DNA of 64,000 nucleotides. Origin: Clostridium sp. LS. GTDB lineage: Bacteria; Bacillota; Clostridia; Clostridiales; Clostridiaceae. Below, piece by piece: positions 26,026 through 35,051 of this stretch (the stretch's first letter is position 1; the number at the start of each line of letters is the position of its first letter). The DNA lies in assembly GCF_002760435.1 (NCBI RefSeq), contig NZ_AUUU01000104.1, positions 1-64,000 of the forward strand, written 5' to 3'. The translations under genes and the position numbers were made by a program. Under the pieces are notes generated by a model. That model did no database searches and was not told the origin of the DNA. It saw nothing but the letters and a program-made list of their open reading frames with translations.

Positions 26026-26053
26026 AAAACCTGCTAAAAAGCAGGTTTTTTCT
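26026..26053 (+). terminator. Terminator after frr
   Basis: AAAACCTGC (26026-26034) pairs with GCAGGTTTT (26041-26049), with a T tail. Confidence 0.95.
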
Positions 26054-26111
26054 CTAAGATGTTAATCAAGCTTGGAAATAGAGTTGTTTTTATTAACTAG
26101 GGGGAGAAAAT

Positions 26112-26870
26112 ATGTTAAATATATTTAAATCAAAAAAACAACATAATGAAGATTTTGAATTGGATATGAATAACATACCAAATCATATAGCTATAATAAT
26201 GGATGGTAATGGACGTTGGGCTAAAGAACAGAACTTGCCTCGAAGTGTTGGACATAAGGCGGGAATGGAAACTATTAGAATAATTCTTAAAGAAGCAACA
26301 AGACTAGGAGTTAAAAATTTAACATTATATGCATTTTCAACTGAAAATTGGGCTAGACCAAAAGATGAAGTTGGAGCAATTATGAAGCTGTTAGTCACTT
26401 ATTTGAATAAAGAATTAAAAGAATGTCATGAAAATGGTGTTAAAATGAACGTTTTAGGGGATATAAGTAGATTGCCTAAAGAGTGTCAAGAATCTTTAAA
26501 AAAAGCTATAGAAACTACTAAAAATAATACAAAAATAAACCTGAATTTTGCTTTAAACTATGGTGGACGAGATGAAATAATTAGAGCTATAAAGCTTATT
26601 AGTTCAGATGTAAAAAATAATAAAATAAAAGAAGAAGATATTGATGAAGCTATGGTGGGAAAATATTTATATACTAAGGGTATACCAGATCCAGATTTAA
26701 TTATTAGACCATCTGGGGAACAAAGGCTTAGTAATTTCTTGTTATGGCAATGTGCTTATTCAGAATTTTGGTATTCTAATATAAATTGGCCAAATTTCAA
26801 GGAAAAGGATTTAAAGAGAGCAATAGCGGATTATCAAAATAGAGATAGACGCTTTGGAAAAGTTAAATAG
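26112..26870 (+). CDS. uppS: Undecaprenyl diphosphate synthase
   Basis: UppS builds the C55 lipid carrier for cell wall synthesis. The 252-residue product has HIAIIMDGNGRWA with catalytic Asp31, the YAFSTENW segment, and the C-terminal LIIRPSGEQRLSNFLLWQ. GGGGAG precedes the ATG. It is 15 bp from cdsA and starts a lipid-precursor segment. Confidence 0.97.
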   Translation: MLNIFKSKKQHNEDFELDMNNIPNHIAIIMDGNGRWAKEQNLPRSVGHKAGMETIRIILKEATRLGVKNLTLYAFSTENWARPKDEVGAIMKLLVTYLNKELKECHENGVKMNVLGDISRLPKECQESLKKAIETTKNNTKINLNFALNYGGRDEIIRAIKLISSDVKNNKIKEEDIDEAMVGKYLYTKGIPDPDLIIRPSGEQRLSNFLLWQCAYSEFWYSNINWPNFKEKDLKRAIADYQNRDRRFGKVK

Positions 26871-26885
26871 AGGAGTGGTTAGATT

Positions 26886-27680
26886 TTGAAGTCTAATAAT
26901 AGATATTTAGGTGCTGCTATGATTGCTCCATTTATAATATTTGTTTTTCTTGGAGGAATATATCTTAAAGGGTTTGTATTAGCATTATCTATAATGGCAC
27001 TTTGGGAATTTTATAATGCGTTAAATGAAAAAAGCTTTAAGCCAGTTAAAATAGCTGGATATATTTTATTAATAACATATTATTTGATAAATAATAATTT
27101 TGAATTTATGATGTACATTCTTGTTATAGCTGCATTTTTATTATTGATAATCCCAGTTATCAATTTAGAATATACGTTTATTGATGTTTCACTAACACTT
27201 TTGGGATTTATATATTGTGGAATTTTATTTAGTTTTGTTTATTTAGTTAATGCAAAACCATTAGGTGAATTTTTGGTTTGGATTATATTTATAGGCTCAT
27301 GGCTTTCGGATACAGCTGCTTTTTATAGTGGCAAGTTTTTTGGAAAGCATAAACTTTCACCTAGAGTATCACCGAAAAAAACTATTGAGGGCTCCATAGG
27401 CGGACTTATAGGTGCAACAATTTTTTCTGGTATTTTTGGAATTATAGTGCAGAAGTATGTATATATTATGCCGGTATATAATTATTTCTTGATCGGAACA
27501 ATGTGTGGTTTGTTTGGGCAATTAGGAGATTTGGTAGCTTCTTCTATAAAAAGGTATGTAGGTATAAAAGATTATAGTAATTTAATTCCAGGGCACGGAG
27601 GGATACTTGATAGGTTTGATAGTATAATATTCTCGGCGACAATAGTTTTTTATTACTTAACTTTTATAGTAAAAATTTAA
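26886..27680 (+). CDS. cdsA: Phosphatidate cytidylyltransferase
   Basis: CdsA forms CDP-diacylglycerol from phosphatidate and CTP in the membrane. The 264-residue protein is mostly transmembrane helices and carries the C-terminal signature SDTAAFYSGKFFGKHKL followed by SPKKTIEGSIGG. The start is TTG 26886, with AGGAGTGG 7 bp upstream. A strong terminator follows. Its product feeds pgsA at 51.2 kb. Confidence 0.96.
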   Translation: MKSNNRYLGAAMIAPFIIFVFLGGIYLKGFVLALSIMALWEFYNALNEKSFKPVKIAGYILLITYYLINNNFEFMMYILVIAAFLLLIIPVINLEYTFIDVSLTLLGFIYCGILFSFVYLVNAKPLGEFLVWIIFIGSWLSDTAAFYSGKFFGKHKLSPRVSPKKTIEGSIGGLIGATIFSGIFGIIVQKYVYIMPVYNYFLIGTMCGLFGQLGDLVASSIKRYVGIKDYSNLIPGHGGILDRFDSIIFSATIVFYYLTFIVKI

Positions 27681-27691
27681 TATATATTTAT

Positions 27692-27735
27692 AATTAAACT
27701 TTATGTAACAATGTAAAGTTTAATTTTTTTTTTAT
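27692..27735 (+). terminator. Terminator after cdsA
   Basis: AATTAAACTTTA (27692-27703) pairs with TAAAGTTTAATT (27714-27725), followed by a run of ten T. Confidence 0.95.
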
Positions 27736-27803
27736 GTAAATTAAGTTAAGGAGTTTTTAAGGAAAAAATATAAGCATATATTATAAAAGTATTAATAAGT
27801 CTT

Positions 27804-28778
27804 GTGGGGGTGAAGAATATTTTTAAAACATATAAGAAGCTTTTCTCACTATTACTATCCCTTGTTTTGGTAGTAATAGCAACATTTTTGGTAAAGTATT
27901 ATTTTAAACCATTTCTATCAATGATTATTATGACTATAATATGCGCCCCTATATATAAAATTATGATTAAAGCAAGGATACCAAGTAAAATTGCAGGTGC
28001 TTTAAGTATTATAGCTGTGAATATTATTATAATACTAATTGGGATATACTTAGGAAGTGAAATTTTTTATGTAATTAGGAAGTTATATTACACGAATTTA
28101 GAATGGATAAATAAACTTATTCAAGATGCATCTATTGCACTGAATATAAATTTTAGTAATTTTAAGGTTGGGGAAAGTGTAATTTCAATAATTAATGACC
28201 AAAATATAAGAAGGGGTGCTGTTAATACAGGAGATGGTATTTTGGCTTATTTTATAGGCAATATCTGTACCTTTTTTATATTAATAGATAGGAAGAAAAT
28301 GATAGAATTCATTTCAATGTTATTTCCAAAGGAAATAATAATAAAATTTAAACATCAAAAGGATAATTTTATTCAAATGATTGGAATAGAGGGAATACTG
28401 ATTCTTATGTCAACATTACAAATTATAGTTGGTTTTTTTATATTTGATGTTCCTAATTTTTTTATGTTTGGAGTAATTTGTGGGATTTTAGATATTTTGC
28501 CTTATGTAGGAACTATAATTGTATTTATTCCTATTATAATATACAATATTATAATGAAGAAATTTATTACTGCATTTGGACTTATATGTTTGTATGTATT
28601 AGTGCAAATAGTTAGAGAAGTTTTAGAAGCTAAATTTCTAGGAGAAAAATTAGATATTCACCCTATAGTTATATTAGTATCTATATATATCGGAGTGAAA
28701 ATCTTTGGAATTTTAGGAATATTAGTTGGTCCAATGTATAGTATTTTAGCCAAAGAAATAATTTATAGCACAGACTAG
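27804..28778 (+). CDS. AI-2E/PerM (YtvI-like) family membrane protein
   Basis: The 324-residue product has six to eight hydrophobic segments and the family-typical C-terminal GILDILPYVGT and a final ILVGPMYSILAKE. The family includes putative permeases; the substrate here is unknown. The start is uncertain: the only ribosome-like site, TGGGGGTGAAG, overlaps both in-frame GTGs (27804 and 27810), and the next start-like codon at normal spacing is ATT 27819. It sits between cdsA and dxr without co-function evident. Confidence 0.75.
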   Translation: MGVKNIFKTYKKLFSLLLSLVLVVIATFLVKYYFKPFLSMIIMTIICAPIYKIMIKARIPSKIAGALSIIAVNIIIILIGIYLGSEIFYVIRKLYYTNLEWINKLIQDASIALNINFSNFKVGESVISIINDQNIRRGAVNTGDGILAYFIGNICTFFILIDRKKMIEFISMLFPKEIIIKFKHQKDNFIQMIGIEGILILMSTLQIIVGFFIFDVPNFFMFGVICGILDILPYVGTIIVFIPIIIYNIIMKKFITAFGLICLYVLVQIVREVLEAKFLGEKLDIHPIVILVSIYIGVKIFGILGILVGPMYSILAKEIIYSTD

Positions 28779-28781
28779 TAC

Positions 28782-28820
28782 AGTTTACAGTTAACAATGT
28801 ACAGTTAACTGTTAATTGAT
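28782..28820. repeat. Short palindromic repeat before dxr
   Basis: CAGTTTACAGTTAACAAT is identical to the start of the repeat at 9621. It is followed by TACAGTTAACTGTTAATT, a partial inverted copy. It looks like a residue of the same repeat family. Confidence 0.6.
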
Positions 28821-28858
28821 TTATGTGCGTATTGTGACTTGCTTTAGGAGGAAGAAGA

Positions 28859-30022
28859 ATGAGGAAAATTTCCATACTAGGGGCTACAGGTTCTATTGGA
28901 ACTCAAACCTTAGATGTAATTAGAAAATCAAAAGGAGAGCTAGGATTAATTGGCGTAAGTGCAAATACTTCTGTAAAGAAAGTGATTGAAATAATAGAAG
29001 AATTTTATCCAGCATATATAGCAATGATGGATTTAAAGAGCGCTGATGAAATTAGAAGTTACTGTAAAGAAAATAATAAACAGATTAAAGTCTATGAAGG
29101 AATAAAGGGACTTAATAAAATAGCATCTTTAGATGAAATTGACATAGTAGTGACATCTGTAGTTGGTATGATAGGATTAGAGCCAACAATGAAAGCTATT
29201 GAAGCTAAAAAAGATATTGCTCTTGCAAATAAAGAAACTTTAGTTGTTGCCGGAGAAATTGTAATGAAGGCTGCAAAAGAAAACAATGTAAAAATATTTC
29301 CGGTAGATTCAGAGCATAGTGCAATATTTCAAGCCTTAAGAGGGAATGATATAAGTTCATTAAAGAAAATAATCTTAACAGCATCAGGAGGTCCTTTTAG
29401 GGGGAAAACAATTGATGAGTTACAAGATATAAGGGTAGAGGATGCGTTAAAGCACCCTAAGTGGAATATGGGAAGAAAAATTTCAATAGATTCTGCAACA
29501 CTTATGAACAAAGGTCTTGAAGTGATAGAAGCCTATTGGCTTTTTAATTGTGAATATGAGAATATACAGGTTATTGTGCATCCTCAAAGTATAGTACATT
29601 CTATGGTGGAGTATAATGATGGAAGTATGATAGCACAATTAGGAGCAGCAGATATGAGACTTCCAATACAATACGCTTTAAATTATGAAAAAAGAAAAGA
29701 TCTTATTGCGGATACAATAGATTTTTATGAAATATCTAAATTAACTTTTGAAAAACCGGACTTAGACACTTTTAAGGCTTTAGGATTAGCATTCCGAGCA
29801 GGGAAAATAGGAGGTCTTATGCCAACTATTTTAAATGGAGCAAATGAAGCAGCGGTTGAATTATTTTTGGATAAAAAAATAAAATTTTTAGATATTACAC
29901 AGATAATTGAAAAGTGCATGGAAGTATTTAATGGTGAAGTTAAGAAAGAATTAACTTTAGAAAACATTATAGATCTAGATAAAAGAGTTAAAGAATATGT
30001 TGTAGATAAGGCAATAAATTAG
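28859..30022 (+). CDS. dxr: 1-deoxy-D-xylulose 5-phosphate reductoisomerase
   Basis: Dxr is the second step of the MEP isoprenoid pathway. The 387-residue product begins MRKISILGATGSIGTQTLDV (NADPH site) and has LANKETLVVAGE and PVDSEHSAIFQAL, the metal and substrate site. AGGAGG is just upstream of the ATG. ispG, a later MEP enzyme, lies 1.2 kb downstream, and uppS consumes the products. Confidence 0.97.
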   Translation: MRKISILGATGSIGTQTLDVIRKSKGELGLIGVSANTSVKKVIEIIEEFYPAYIAMMDLKSADEIRSYCKENNKQIKVYEGIKGLNKIASLDEIDIVVTSVVGMIGLEPTMKAIEAKKDIALANKETLVVAGEIVMKAAKENNVKIFPVDSEHSAIFQALRGNDISSLKKIILTASGGPFRGKTIDELQDIRVEDALKHPKWNMGRKISIDSATLMNKGLEVIEAYWLFNCEYENIQVIVHPQSIVHSMVEYNDGSMIAQLGAADMRLPIQYALNYEKRKDLIADTIDFYEISKLTFEKPDLDTFKALGLAFRAGKIGGLMPTILNGANEAAVELFLDKKIKFLDITQIIEKCMEVFNGEVKKELTLENIIDLDKRVKEYVVDKAIN

Positions 30023-30038
30023 GAAGGAAGTTTTTTAT

Positions 30039-31049
30039 ATGTATATAATTTTAGCTATATTAGCTTTTGGGATACTGATAATAGTTCATGAATTAGGACA
30101 TTTTACATTAGCAAAGTTAAATGGAGTAAGAGTTGAAGAATTCTCTATTGGGATGGGACCCAAAATTCTCTCAAAGCAGGGAAAAGAAACAAAATATTCA
30201 CTAGGACTTTTTCCTGTGGGTGGGTATGTAAAAATGATGGGAGAAGAAGAAAGTGTACAGGATGAAAGAAGTTTTTCAGCTAAATCCCCACTAAGAAGAA
30301 TAAGCATTATAATTGCTGGAGTATTCATGAATTATGTATTAGCAATAGTTATTTTCACTTTCTTTATACATACTTTTGGATATGTAACGACAACAATAAA
30401 TCAAATTGATAATACTTCACCAGCATATGAAGCAGGATTACAGCAAGGAGATAAAATTGTTAAAGTAGGAAATTCAAGAATTTTCTCAGAGGATGATATT
30501 ATAACCGAAATATACTTATCAAAGGGAGCACCAATAAACTTTGTCGTTGATAGGAATGGTGAAAAGAAAGATTTAACTATAACACCGAAAGTTAATGAAG
30601 ATGGTCAATTAAAAATAGGAGTGGCGTTTGAGGCTGTTGAAAAGCCAAGTATTGGAACTAGTTTTAAACAAAGTTTCAATAAAACAGCATCACTAGTGTC
30701 ACAAACCTTTGCAGGACTTAAAATGATATTTACAGGAAAGGCAAACCTTAAAACTGATGTGGGAGGACCGCTTACAATAGTTAAGATGTCAGCAGAAACT
30801 GCTAAAGCAGGAATTTGGCCATTGCTTTATTTTACCGCTTTTTTAAGTGTTAATTTGGCCGTGTTTAATTTATTACCTTTTCCAGCATTAGATGGTGGTT
30901 GGTGTGTTATTTTGTTAATTGAATTTATTACTAGAAGAAAGGTTCCGGATAAGATAGTTGGAGCAATGAATTTTGTTGGATTTGCTGCACTTATAGGACT
31001 TATGATAGTTGTAACTATTAAGGATATATTATTCCCTATGAATTTTTGA
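30039..31049 (+). CDS. rseP: Site-2 protease RseP/RasP
   Basis: This intramembrane zinc metalloprotease cleaves membrane substrates such as anti-sigma factors. The 336-residue product has HELGH (His17, Glu18, His21) in the first transmembrane helix, a PDZ domain at about 120-200 and the LDGG motif (FPALDGG, near 285) in a later helix. Family members are often named by this dxr-rseP-ispG context. AGGAAGG lies upstream of the ATG. Confidence 0.95.
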   Translation: MYIILAILAFGILIIVHELGHFTLAKLNGVRVEEFSIGMGPKILSKQGKETKYSLGLFPVGGYVKMMGEEESVQDERSFSAKSPLRRISIIIAGVFMNYVLAIVIFTFFIHTFGYVTTTINQIDNTSPAYEAGLQQGDKIVKVGNSRIFSEDDIITEIYLSKGAPINFVVDRNGEKKDLTITPKVNEDGQLKIGVAFEAVEKPSIGTSFKQSFNKTASLVSQTFAGLKMIFTGKANLKTDVGGPLTIVKMSAETAKAGIWPLLYFTAFLSVNLAVFNLLPFPALDGGWCVILLIEFITRRKVPDKIVGAMNFVGFAALIGLMIVVTIKDILFPMNF

Positions 31050-31060
31050 AGTTAAAATAA

Positions 31061-31104
31061 AGCTTACTCAAATAAAGTGATTTATGGGAGTAAGCTAATT
31101 ATAT
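31061..31104 (+). terminator. Hairpin after rseP, weak terminator
   Basis: AGCTTACTC (31061-31069) pairs with GAGTAAGCT (31088-31096), with an inner ATAAA/TTTAT pair. It lacks a clear T run. Confidence 0.5.
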
Positions 31105-31182
31105 AAATAAATTAAAATATTTTAGACTTACTATAATATAAGAAATATATTAATCTAGAGAGAATTAGAGGAGATACATTGT

Positions 31183-32262
31183 ATGGAAAGAAGAGAATCT
31201 AGAAAAATTAAGGTTGGAAATATATATGTTGGTGGCGATGCACCAATCACTGTTCAATCAATGACTACAACACGTACAAAAAATGTAGAAGATACATTAA
31301 ATCAAATAAGAAAATTATATGATGCAGGGTGCGACATTATAAGATGTGCAGTTTTAGATATGGACGATGCAGAAAGTTTAGGGGAAATAACAAAAAAATC
31401 ACCTATTCCTGTAGTGGCAGATATACATTTTGATTATAGATTAGCATTAAAGGCAATAGAAAATGGTGTTTCAGCCCTTAGAATAAATCCAGGCAACATA
31501 GGAAGTATAGATAAAATTAAAATCCTTAAAGAAGCTTGTAGTGAGAAAAAAATACCAATAAGAATCGGGGTTAATTCAGGATCATTGGAAAAAGATATTT
31601 TAGAAAAGTATGGCATGCCTACAGCTGAAGGGTTAGTTGAAAGTGCTTTAAGACATGTTAAGATTTTAGAGGATTTAAATTTTCATGATATTGTAATATC
31701 AATAAAATCATCAAATGTTAAAATGATGATAGAGTGTTACAGATTAATAGCCGAAAAGTGTGATTATCCACTTCATTTAGGAGTAACAGAGGCAGGAACT
31801 ATTCAAAAAGGAACAATAAAATCAAGTATAGGAATAGGAACACTTCTTGCAGAAGGAATAGGAGATACCATAAGAGTATCATTAACTACTGATCCAATTG
31901 AAGAAATAAAAGTTGGTACAGAAATTTTAAAAGCATTAGGATTAAAGAAAAAAGGTGTTGAATTTGTATCATGTCCTACTTGTGGCAGGACTCAAATTAA
32001 TTTAATTAAAATTGCAGAAGAAGTTGAAAAAAGATTAGAAAATTACAAAAAAGATATAAAAGTTGCAGTTATGGGATGCGTTGTTAATGGACCAGGAGAA
32101 GCAAGAGAAGCTGACATTGGAATTGCCGGAGGGAAAGGTGAAGGAATTATTTTTAAAAAGGGTGAGATAATAAGAAAAGTCAAAGAAGAAGAATTAGTAA
32201 ATGCCCTAATGGAAGAAATCGAAAAGTTATACACCTTTGAAAAGAGCGCGAAGCGCAACTAA
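31183..32262 (+). CDS. ispG: 4-hydroxy-3-methylbut-2-enyl diphosphate synthase IspG
   Basis: IspG is an iron-sulfur enzyme near the end of the MEP pathway. The 359-residue product begins ESRKIKVGNIYVGGDAPITV and carries cluster cysteines in CPTCGRT (near 265) and GCVVNGPGEA (near 300). AGAGGAGA lies before the ATG. Its last residues, EKSAKRN, are encoded by the first unit of the 39-bp repeat array that follows, so the array has replaced or extended the natural C-terminus. Confidence 0.96.
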   Translation: MERRESRKIKVGNIYVGGDAPITVQSMTTTRTKNVEDTLNQIRKLYDAGCDIIRCAVLDMDDAESLGEITKKSPIPVVADIHFDYRLALKAIENGVSALRINPGNIGSIDKIKILKEACSEKKIPIRIGVNSGSLEKDILEKYGMPTAEGLVESALRHVKILEDLNFHDIVISIKSSNVKMMIECYRLIAEKCDYPLHLGVTEAGTIQKGTIKSSIGIGTLLAEGIGDTIRVSLTTDPIEEIKVGTEILKALGLKKKGVEFVSCPTCGRTQINLIKIAEEVEKRLENYKKDIKVAVMGCVVNGPGEAREADIGIAGGKGEGIIFKKGEIIRKVKEEELVNALMEEIEKLYTFEKSAKRN

Positions 32263-32470
32263 GAACATTTCACAGATAAAAAAAGCGCGAAGCGCAATTA
32301 GGATCATTTCACCTCTGAAAAGAGTGCGAAGCACAACCAAGATCATTTCACCGATTAAAAAAAGCACGAAGTGCAACCAAGATCATTTCGCCTCTGAAAA
32401 GAGCACGCAGTGCAACCAAGAACATTCCACCGATGAAAAAAGTGCGAAGCACAATTCAGAACTTTTAAGC
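32240..32470. repeat. Array of six 39/40-bp hairpin repeats at the 3' end of ispG
   Basis: Imperfect hairpins GCGC-GAA-GCGC (or GTGC/GCAC variants) start at 32246, 32285, 32324, 32364, 32403 and 32442, spaced 39, 39, 40, 39 and 39 bp. The sequence between them follows AACCAAGATCATTTCACC plus GAAAAGA. Base changes in the stems are largely compensated (for example GTGC with GCAC, GCAC with GTGC). Unit 1 lies inside ispG. A period of 39 bp is 13 codons. The rest of the 32263-32767 gap is promoter and leader of rimP. Confidence 0.85.
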
Positions 32471-32564
32471 AGAATTAAGAATTTTCAAATGCAATTAAAA
32501 ATATTTTAAAATGGACTAAATATTATCAAATATTTAGTAGATATTTAAAATTTGCCAGTATCCC

Positions 32565-32593
32565 TTGTAATGTTAATTTATATGTGATATCAT
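32565..32593 (+). promoter_or_regulatory. Candidate promoter for the rimP-nusA operon
   Basis: TTGTAA (32565-32570) and TATCAT (32588-32593) are separated by 17 bp, 175 bp before rimP. Confidence 0.45.
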
Positions 32594-32624
32594 ATATACA
32601 GATTTATTTCTAATAGCTAGGATA

Positions 32625-32692
32625 AAGGAGTGGGAAAATTACCCGCTCTTTCTGTTTGTAACGCAACTAACTTAAGATAGTTGCGTTTTTGA
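32625..32692 (+). terminator. Leader hairpins and probable attenuator before rimP-nusA
   Basis: A first stem GAGTGGG (32628-32634) with CCCGCTC (32642-32648) is followed by AACGCAACTA (32660-32669) with TAGTTGCGTT (32678-32687) and five T. This is terminator-like DNA in front of the operon that encodes the termination factor NusA. In Bacillus subtilis the nusA operon is known to be autoregulated by NusA-dependent leader termination. Confidence 0.65.
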
Positions 32693-32767
32693 TTACAAAT
32701 TTTAAAAATGCATAAGCTAATGATATTAGAGCATGTGTTTTTAAAAGATGAAAGTGAGGGTTAGAAA

Positions 32768-33229
32768 ATGAAAAAAGATGTATTAATTGAAAAGATTGAA
32801 GAATTAATTAGTCCTGTTATTTCAGAATTATCATTTGAGTTGTATTATGTCGAGTACGTAAAAGAAAATGGAGAGTTTTACTTAAGAATATATATAGATA
32901 AAGAAGAAGGCAGAATATCACTAGATGATTGTGAAGCAGTCTCAAGAAGAGTAAGTGATATCTTAGACGTAGAAGACCCAATTAAAGAGGCATATTATTT
33001 AGAAGTTTCTTCACCAGGACTTAATAGAGGATTATATACAGAAGAACACTTTAAAAGATTTATAGGAAGCGAAGTGTTTGTTAAGTTTACTGGTTCAATT
33101 AATGGAGTAAAAAGTATAAAAGGAATATTAAAAGATGTTTCAGAAGATTTTATAGTTGTTGAATCAGAAACAGAATTTACAATTCCAAAAGATAAAATAA
33201 AGTCAGCAAATTTAGAAGGGGAAATATAG
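32768..33229 (+). CDS. rimP: Ribosome maturation factor RimP
   Basis: RimP acts in 30S assembly. The 153-residue product has the N-terminal alpha/beta domain (FELYYVEYVKENGEFYLRIYID), the segment YLEVSSPGLNRGL and a C-terminal SH3-like barrel. It heads rimP-nusA-rnpM-ylxQ-infB-rbfA-nrnA-truB-ribF, a classic translation and RNA operon. It is 17 bp from nusA. Confidence 0.95.
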   Translation: MKKDVLIEKIEELISPVISELSFELYYVEYVKENGEFYLRIYIDKEEGRISLDDCEAVSRRVSDILDVEDPIKEAYYLEVSSPGLNRGLYTEEHFKRFIGSEVFVKFTGSINGVKSIKGILKDVSEDFIVVESETEFTIPKDKIKSANLEGEI

Positions 33230-33246
33230 ACGAGGAGGGTATAAAA

Positions 33247-34443
33247 ATGAATGAAGAGTTTGTAGGTGCTCTTAAAGAATTAGTTAAGGAAAAGGGGATT
33301 TGTGAAGATTTACTTTTTACAACTATTCAAGATGCAATGGTTGCTGCATATAAGAAAAATTATGCTAATGCTAACACAAATGCACAAAACGTAAAAGTTA
33401 GTATTGATAGGGAAACTGGAGAAATTCATGTATATGCTCAAAAAACAGTAGTAGATGAAGTGTATGATGATGTAACAGAAATTTCATTAGAAGAAGCAAA
33501 AGAAATAAGTCCTAAAAGCGAAGTTGATGATGTTATAAATTTAGAAGTGACTCCTAAAAACTTTGGAAGAGTTGCTGCTCAACTTGCTAAACAAGTAGTT
33601 ACTCAAAGAATAAAGGAAGCTGAAAGAAACATAATATATGACGAATACAAGGAAAAAGAGTTTGATATAATTACAGGAACTATTCTTAGAAAAGATAAAG
33701 GCATGGTTTTTGTTAATTTGGGAAAACTGGAAGGTATAATAGGGCCTAATGAACAAATTCCAAATGAGGAATATAAATTCAATGAAAAGTTAAAACTATA
33801 TATAGTAGAAGTTAAGAATGGAAGCAAAGGTCCTCAAATACATGTTTCAAGAACTCATCCTGGATTAGTTAAGAGATTATTTGAACTTGAAGTTCCAGAA
33901 ATATTTGAAGGTGTAGTTGAAATTAAAAGCATATCAAGGGAAGCTGGTTCAAGAAGTAAAATAGCTGTACATTCTAATGATGAAGAAGTAGATCCAATGG
34001 GAGCTTGTGTAGGTCCTAAGGGAGTTAGAGTTCAAAGTATAGTTAATGAACTGAAAAATGAAAAGATAGATATAATAAAATGGAGCAAAAATCCAGAAGA
34101 ATTTATAGCTAATTCTTTAAGTCCTGCAAAAGTTTTAAGCGTAGAAGTTGATGAAGATAATAAATCAGCAAAAGTTGTAGTAGATGATAATCAGCTTTCA
34201 CTTGCAATAGGAAAAGAAGGCCAAAATGTTAGACTCGCAGCTAAGCTTACAAACTGGAAAATTGACATCAAGAGCAAATCTCAAAAAGAAGCACAAGATG
34301 CAGAAGATGAAAGAATATTAAATACAGATGTAGAAATTGAAAATGAGCAAACTACTGATTTAAACGAATTTGATATGTTAGAAGATATTGAAACTGATGA
34401 TTCAAATGAAGTAGAAGTTTCAGCTGAAGAAATTCAAGAATAG
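33247..34443 (+). CDS. nusA: Transcription termination/antitermination factor NusA
   Basis: NusA binds RNA polymerase and modulates pausing and termination. The 398-residue product has the N-terminal domain, an S1 domain (about 135-200), two KH domains (VGPKGVRVQ and IGKEGQNVRLA), and an acidic tail of about 50 residues after 350 (many Asp and Glu), slightly longer than in many Firmicutes. GAGGAGGG precedes the ATG. Confidence 0.96.
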   Translation: MNEEFVGALKELVKEKGICEDLLFTTIQDAMVAAYKKNYANANTNAQNVKVSIDRETGEIHVYAQKTVVDEVYDDVTEISLEEAKEISPKSEVDDVINLEVTPKNFGRVAAQLAKQVVTQRIKEAERNIIYDEYKEKEFDIITGTILRKDKGMVFVNLGKLEGIIGPNEQIPNEEYKFNEKLKLYIVEVKNGSKGPQIHVSRTHPGLVKRLFELEVPEIFEGVVEIKSISREAGSRSKIAVHSNDEEVDPMGACVGPKGVRVQSIVNELKNEKIDIIKWSKNPEEFIANSLSPAKVLSVEVDEDNKSAKVVVDDNQLSLAIGKEGQNVRLAAKLTNWKIDIKSKSQKEAQDAEDERILNTDVEIENEQTTDLNEFDMLEDIETDDSNEVEVSAEEIQE

Positions 34444-34456
34444 TGAGGTGCTTTTC

Positions 34457-34723
34457 ATGAAGGTTAAGAAAATTCCTTTAAGAATGTGCACAGGTTGCAT
34501 GGAGATGAAACCAAAGAAAGAATTAATAAGAGTTGTAAAAACTCCTGAGGGAGAAGTGTGTGTTGATTTAACAGGTAAGAAATCTGGAAGAGGCGCATAT
34601 ATTTGCAAGAGCATAGAATGCCTTGAAAAGTCTTTTAAAACAAAAAGACTTAGCAGAAATCTTGAAATACCTATAAGTGAAGAAATTTATGAAAGACTAA
34701 AGGATGAAGTTAATAATGATTAA
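34457..34723 (+). CDS. rnpM: YlxR/RnpM DUF448 RNA-binding protein
   Basis: The 88-residue basic protein belongs to DUF448 (YlxR), reported to bind the RNase P RNA in Bacillus, hence RnpM. The motif CTGCMEMKPKKELIRVV and GRGAYIC are family hallmarks. The ATG at 34457 follows GTGAGGTG; a GTG at 34448 sits within that site. The stop overlaps ylxQ by 8 bp. Confidence 0.92.
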   Translation: MKVKKIPLRMCTGCMEMKPKKELIRVVKTPEGEVCVDLTGKKSGRGAYICKSIECLEKSFKTKRLSRNLEIPISEEIYERLKDEVNND

Positions 34724-35036
34724 GTTCTTTAATTTCTTAAGTATTGCAAAAAAATCAGGATCTTTACTGCAAGGGTATAGCAAATGTGATGATTTAAGAA
34801 ATAAAACTAAAATTTATTTATTTATAATATCTAAAGATTTATCAAATGCTTCTAAAAATAAATTTATAAAGCATTGTAATGAAAAAAATATACCATATAT
34901 TGAAGATTTCTCAAAAGAGCAGTTAGGAATTCCAATTGGACGTGATGAAATTATGATTTTGGGAATTTTAGATAAAAATATAGCAGAAAAATTATTGATG
35001 CTATATGAGGAGGAAAAATATATGGATAGAGAATAA
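34716..35036 (+). CDS. ylxQ: YlxQ, L7Ae/L30e-like RNA-binding protein
   Basis: The 106-residue protein has the L7Ae-like fold (FFNFLSIAKKSGSLLQGYSKC, then IYLFIISKDLSNASKNK), which binds kink-turn RNAs. It sits between rnpM and infB in most Firmicutes. I choose ATG 34716, overlapping the rnpM stop; a second in-frame ATG at 34704 has no room for a ribosome site. It ends 15 bp before infB. Confidence 0.88.
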   Translation: MIKFFNFLSIAKKSGSLLQGYSKCDDLRNKTKIYLFIISKDLSNASKNKFIKHCNEKNIPYIEDFSKEQLGIPIGRDEIMILGILDKNIAEKLLMLYEEEKYMDRE

Positions 35037-35051
35037 TACGGGGGTGACTGC

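Noticed and set aside
32240..32470. Array considered as a CRISPR
   Set aside because: The units are contiguous with no unique spacers of 30 bp or more, each unit is itself variable, and no cas genes are nearby.
32237..32509. 90-residue frame in the repeat array after ispG
   Set aside because: It overlaps the ispG end, lacks a ribosome site and is just the repeat read in another frame; the amino acid repeats follow from the DNA repeats.
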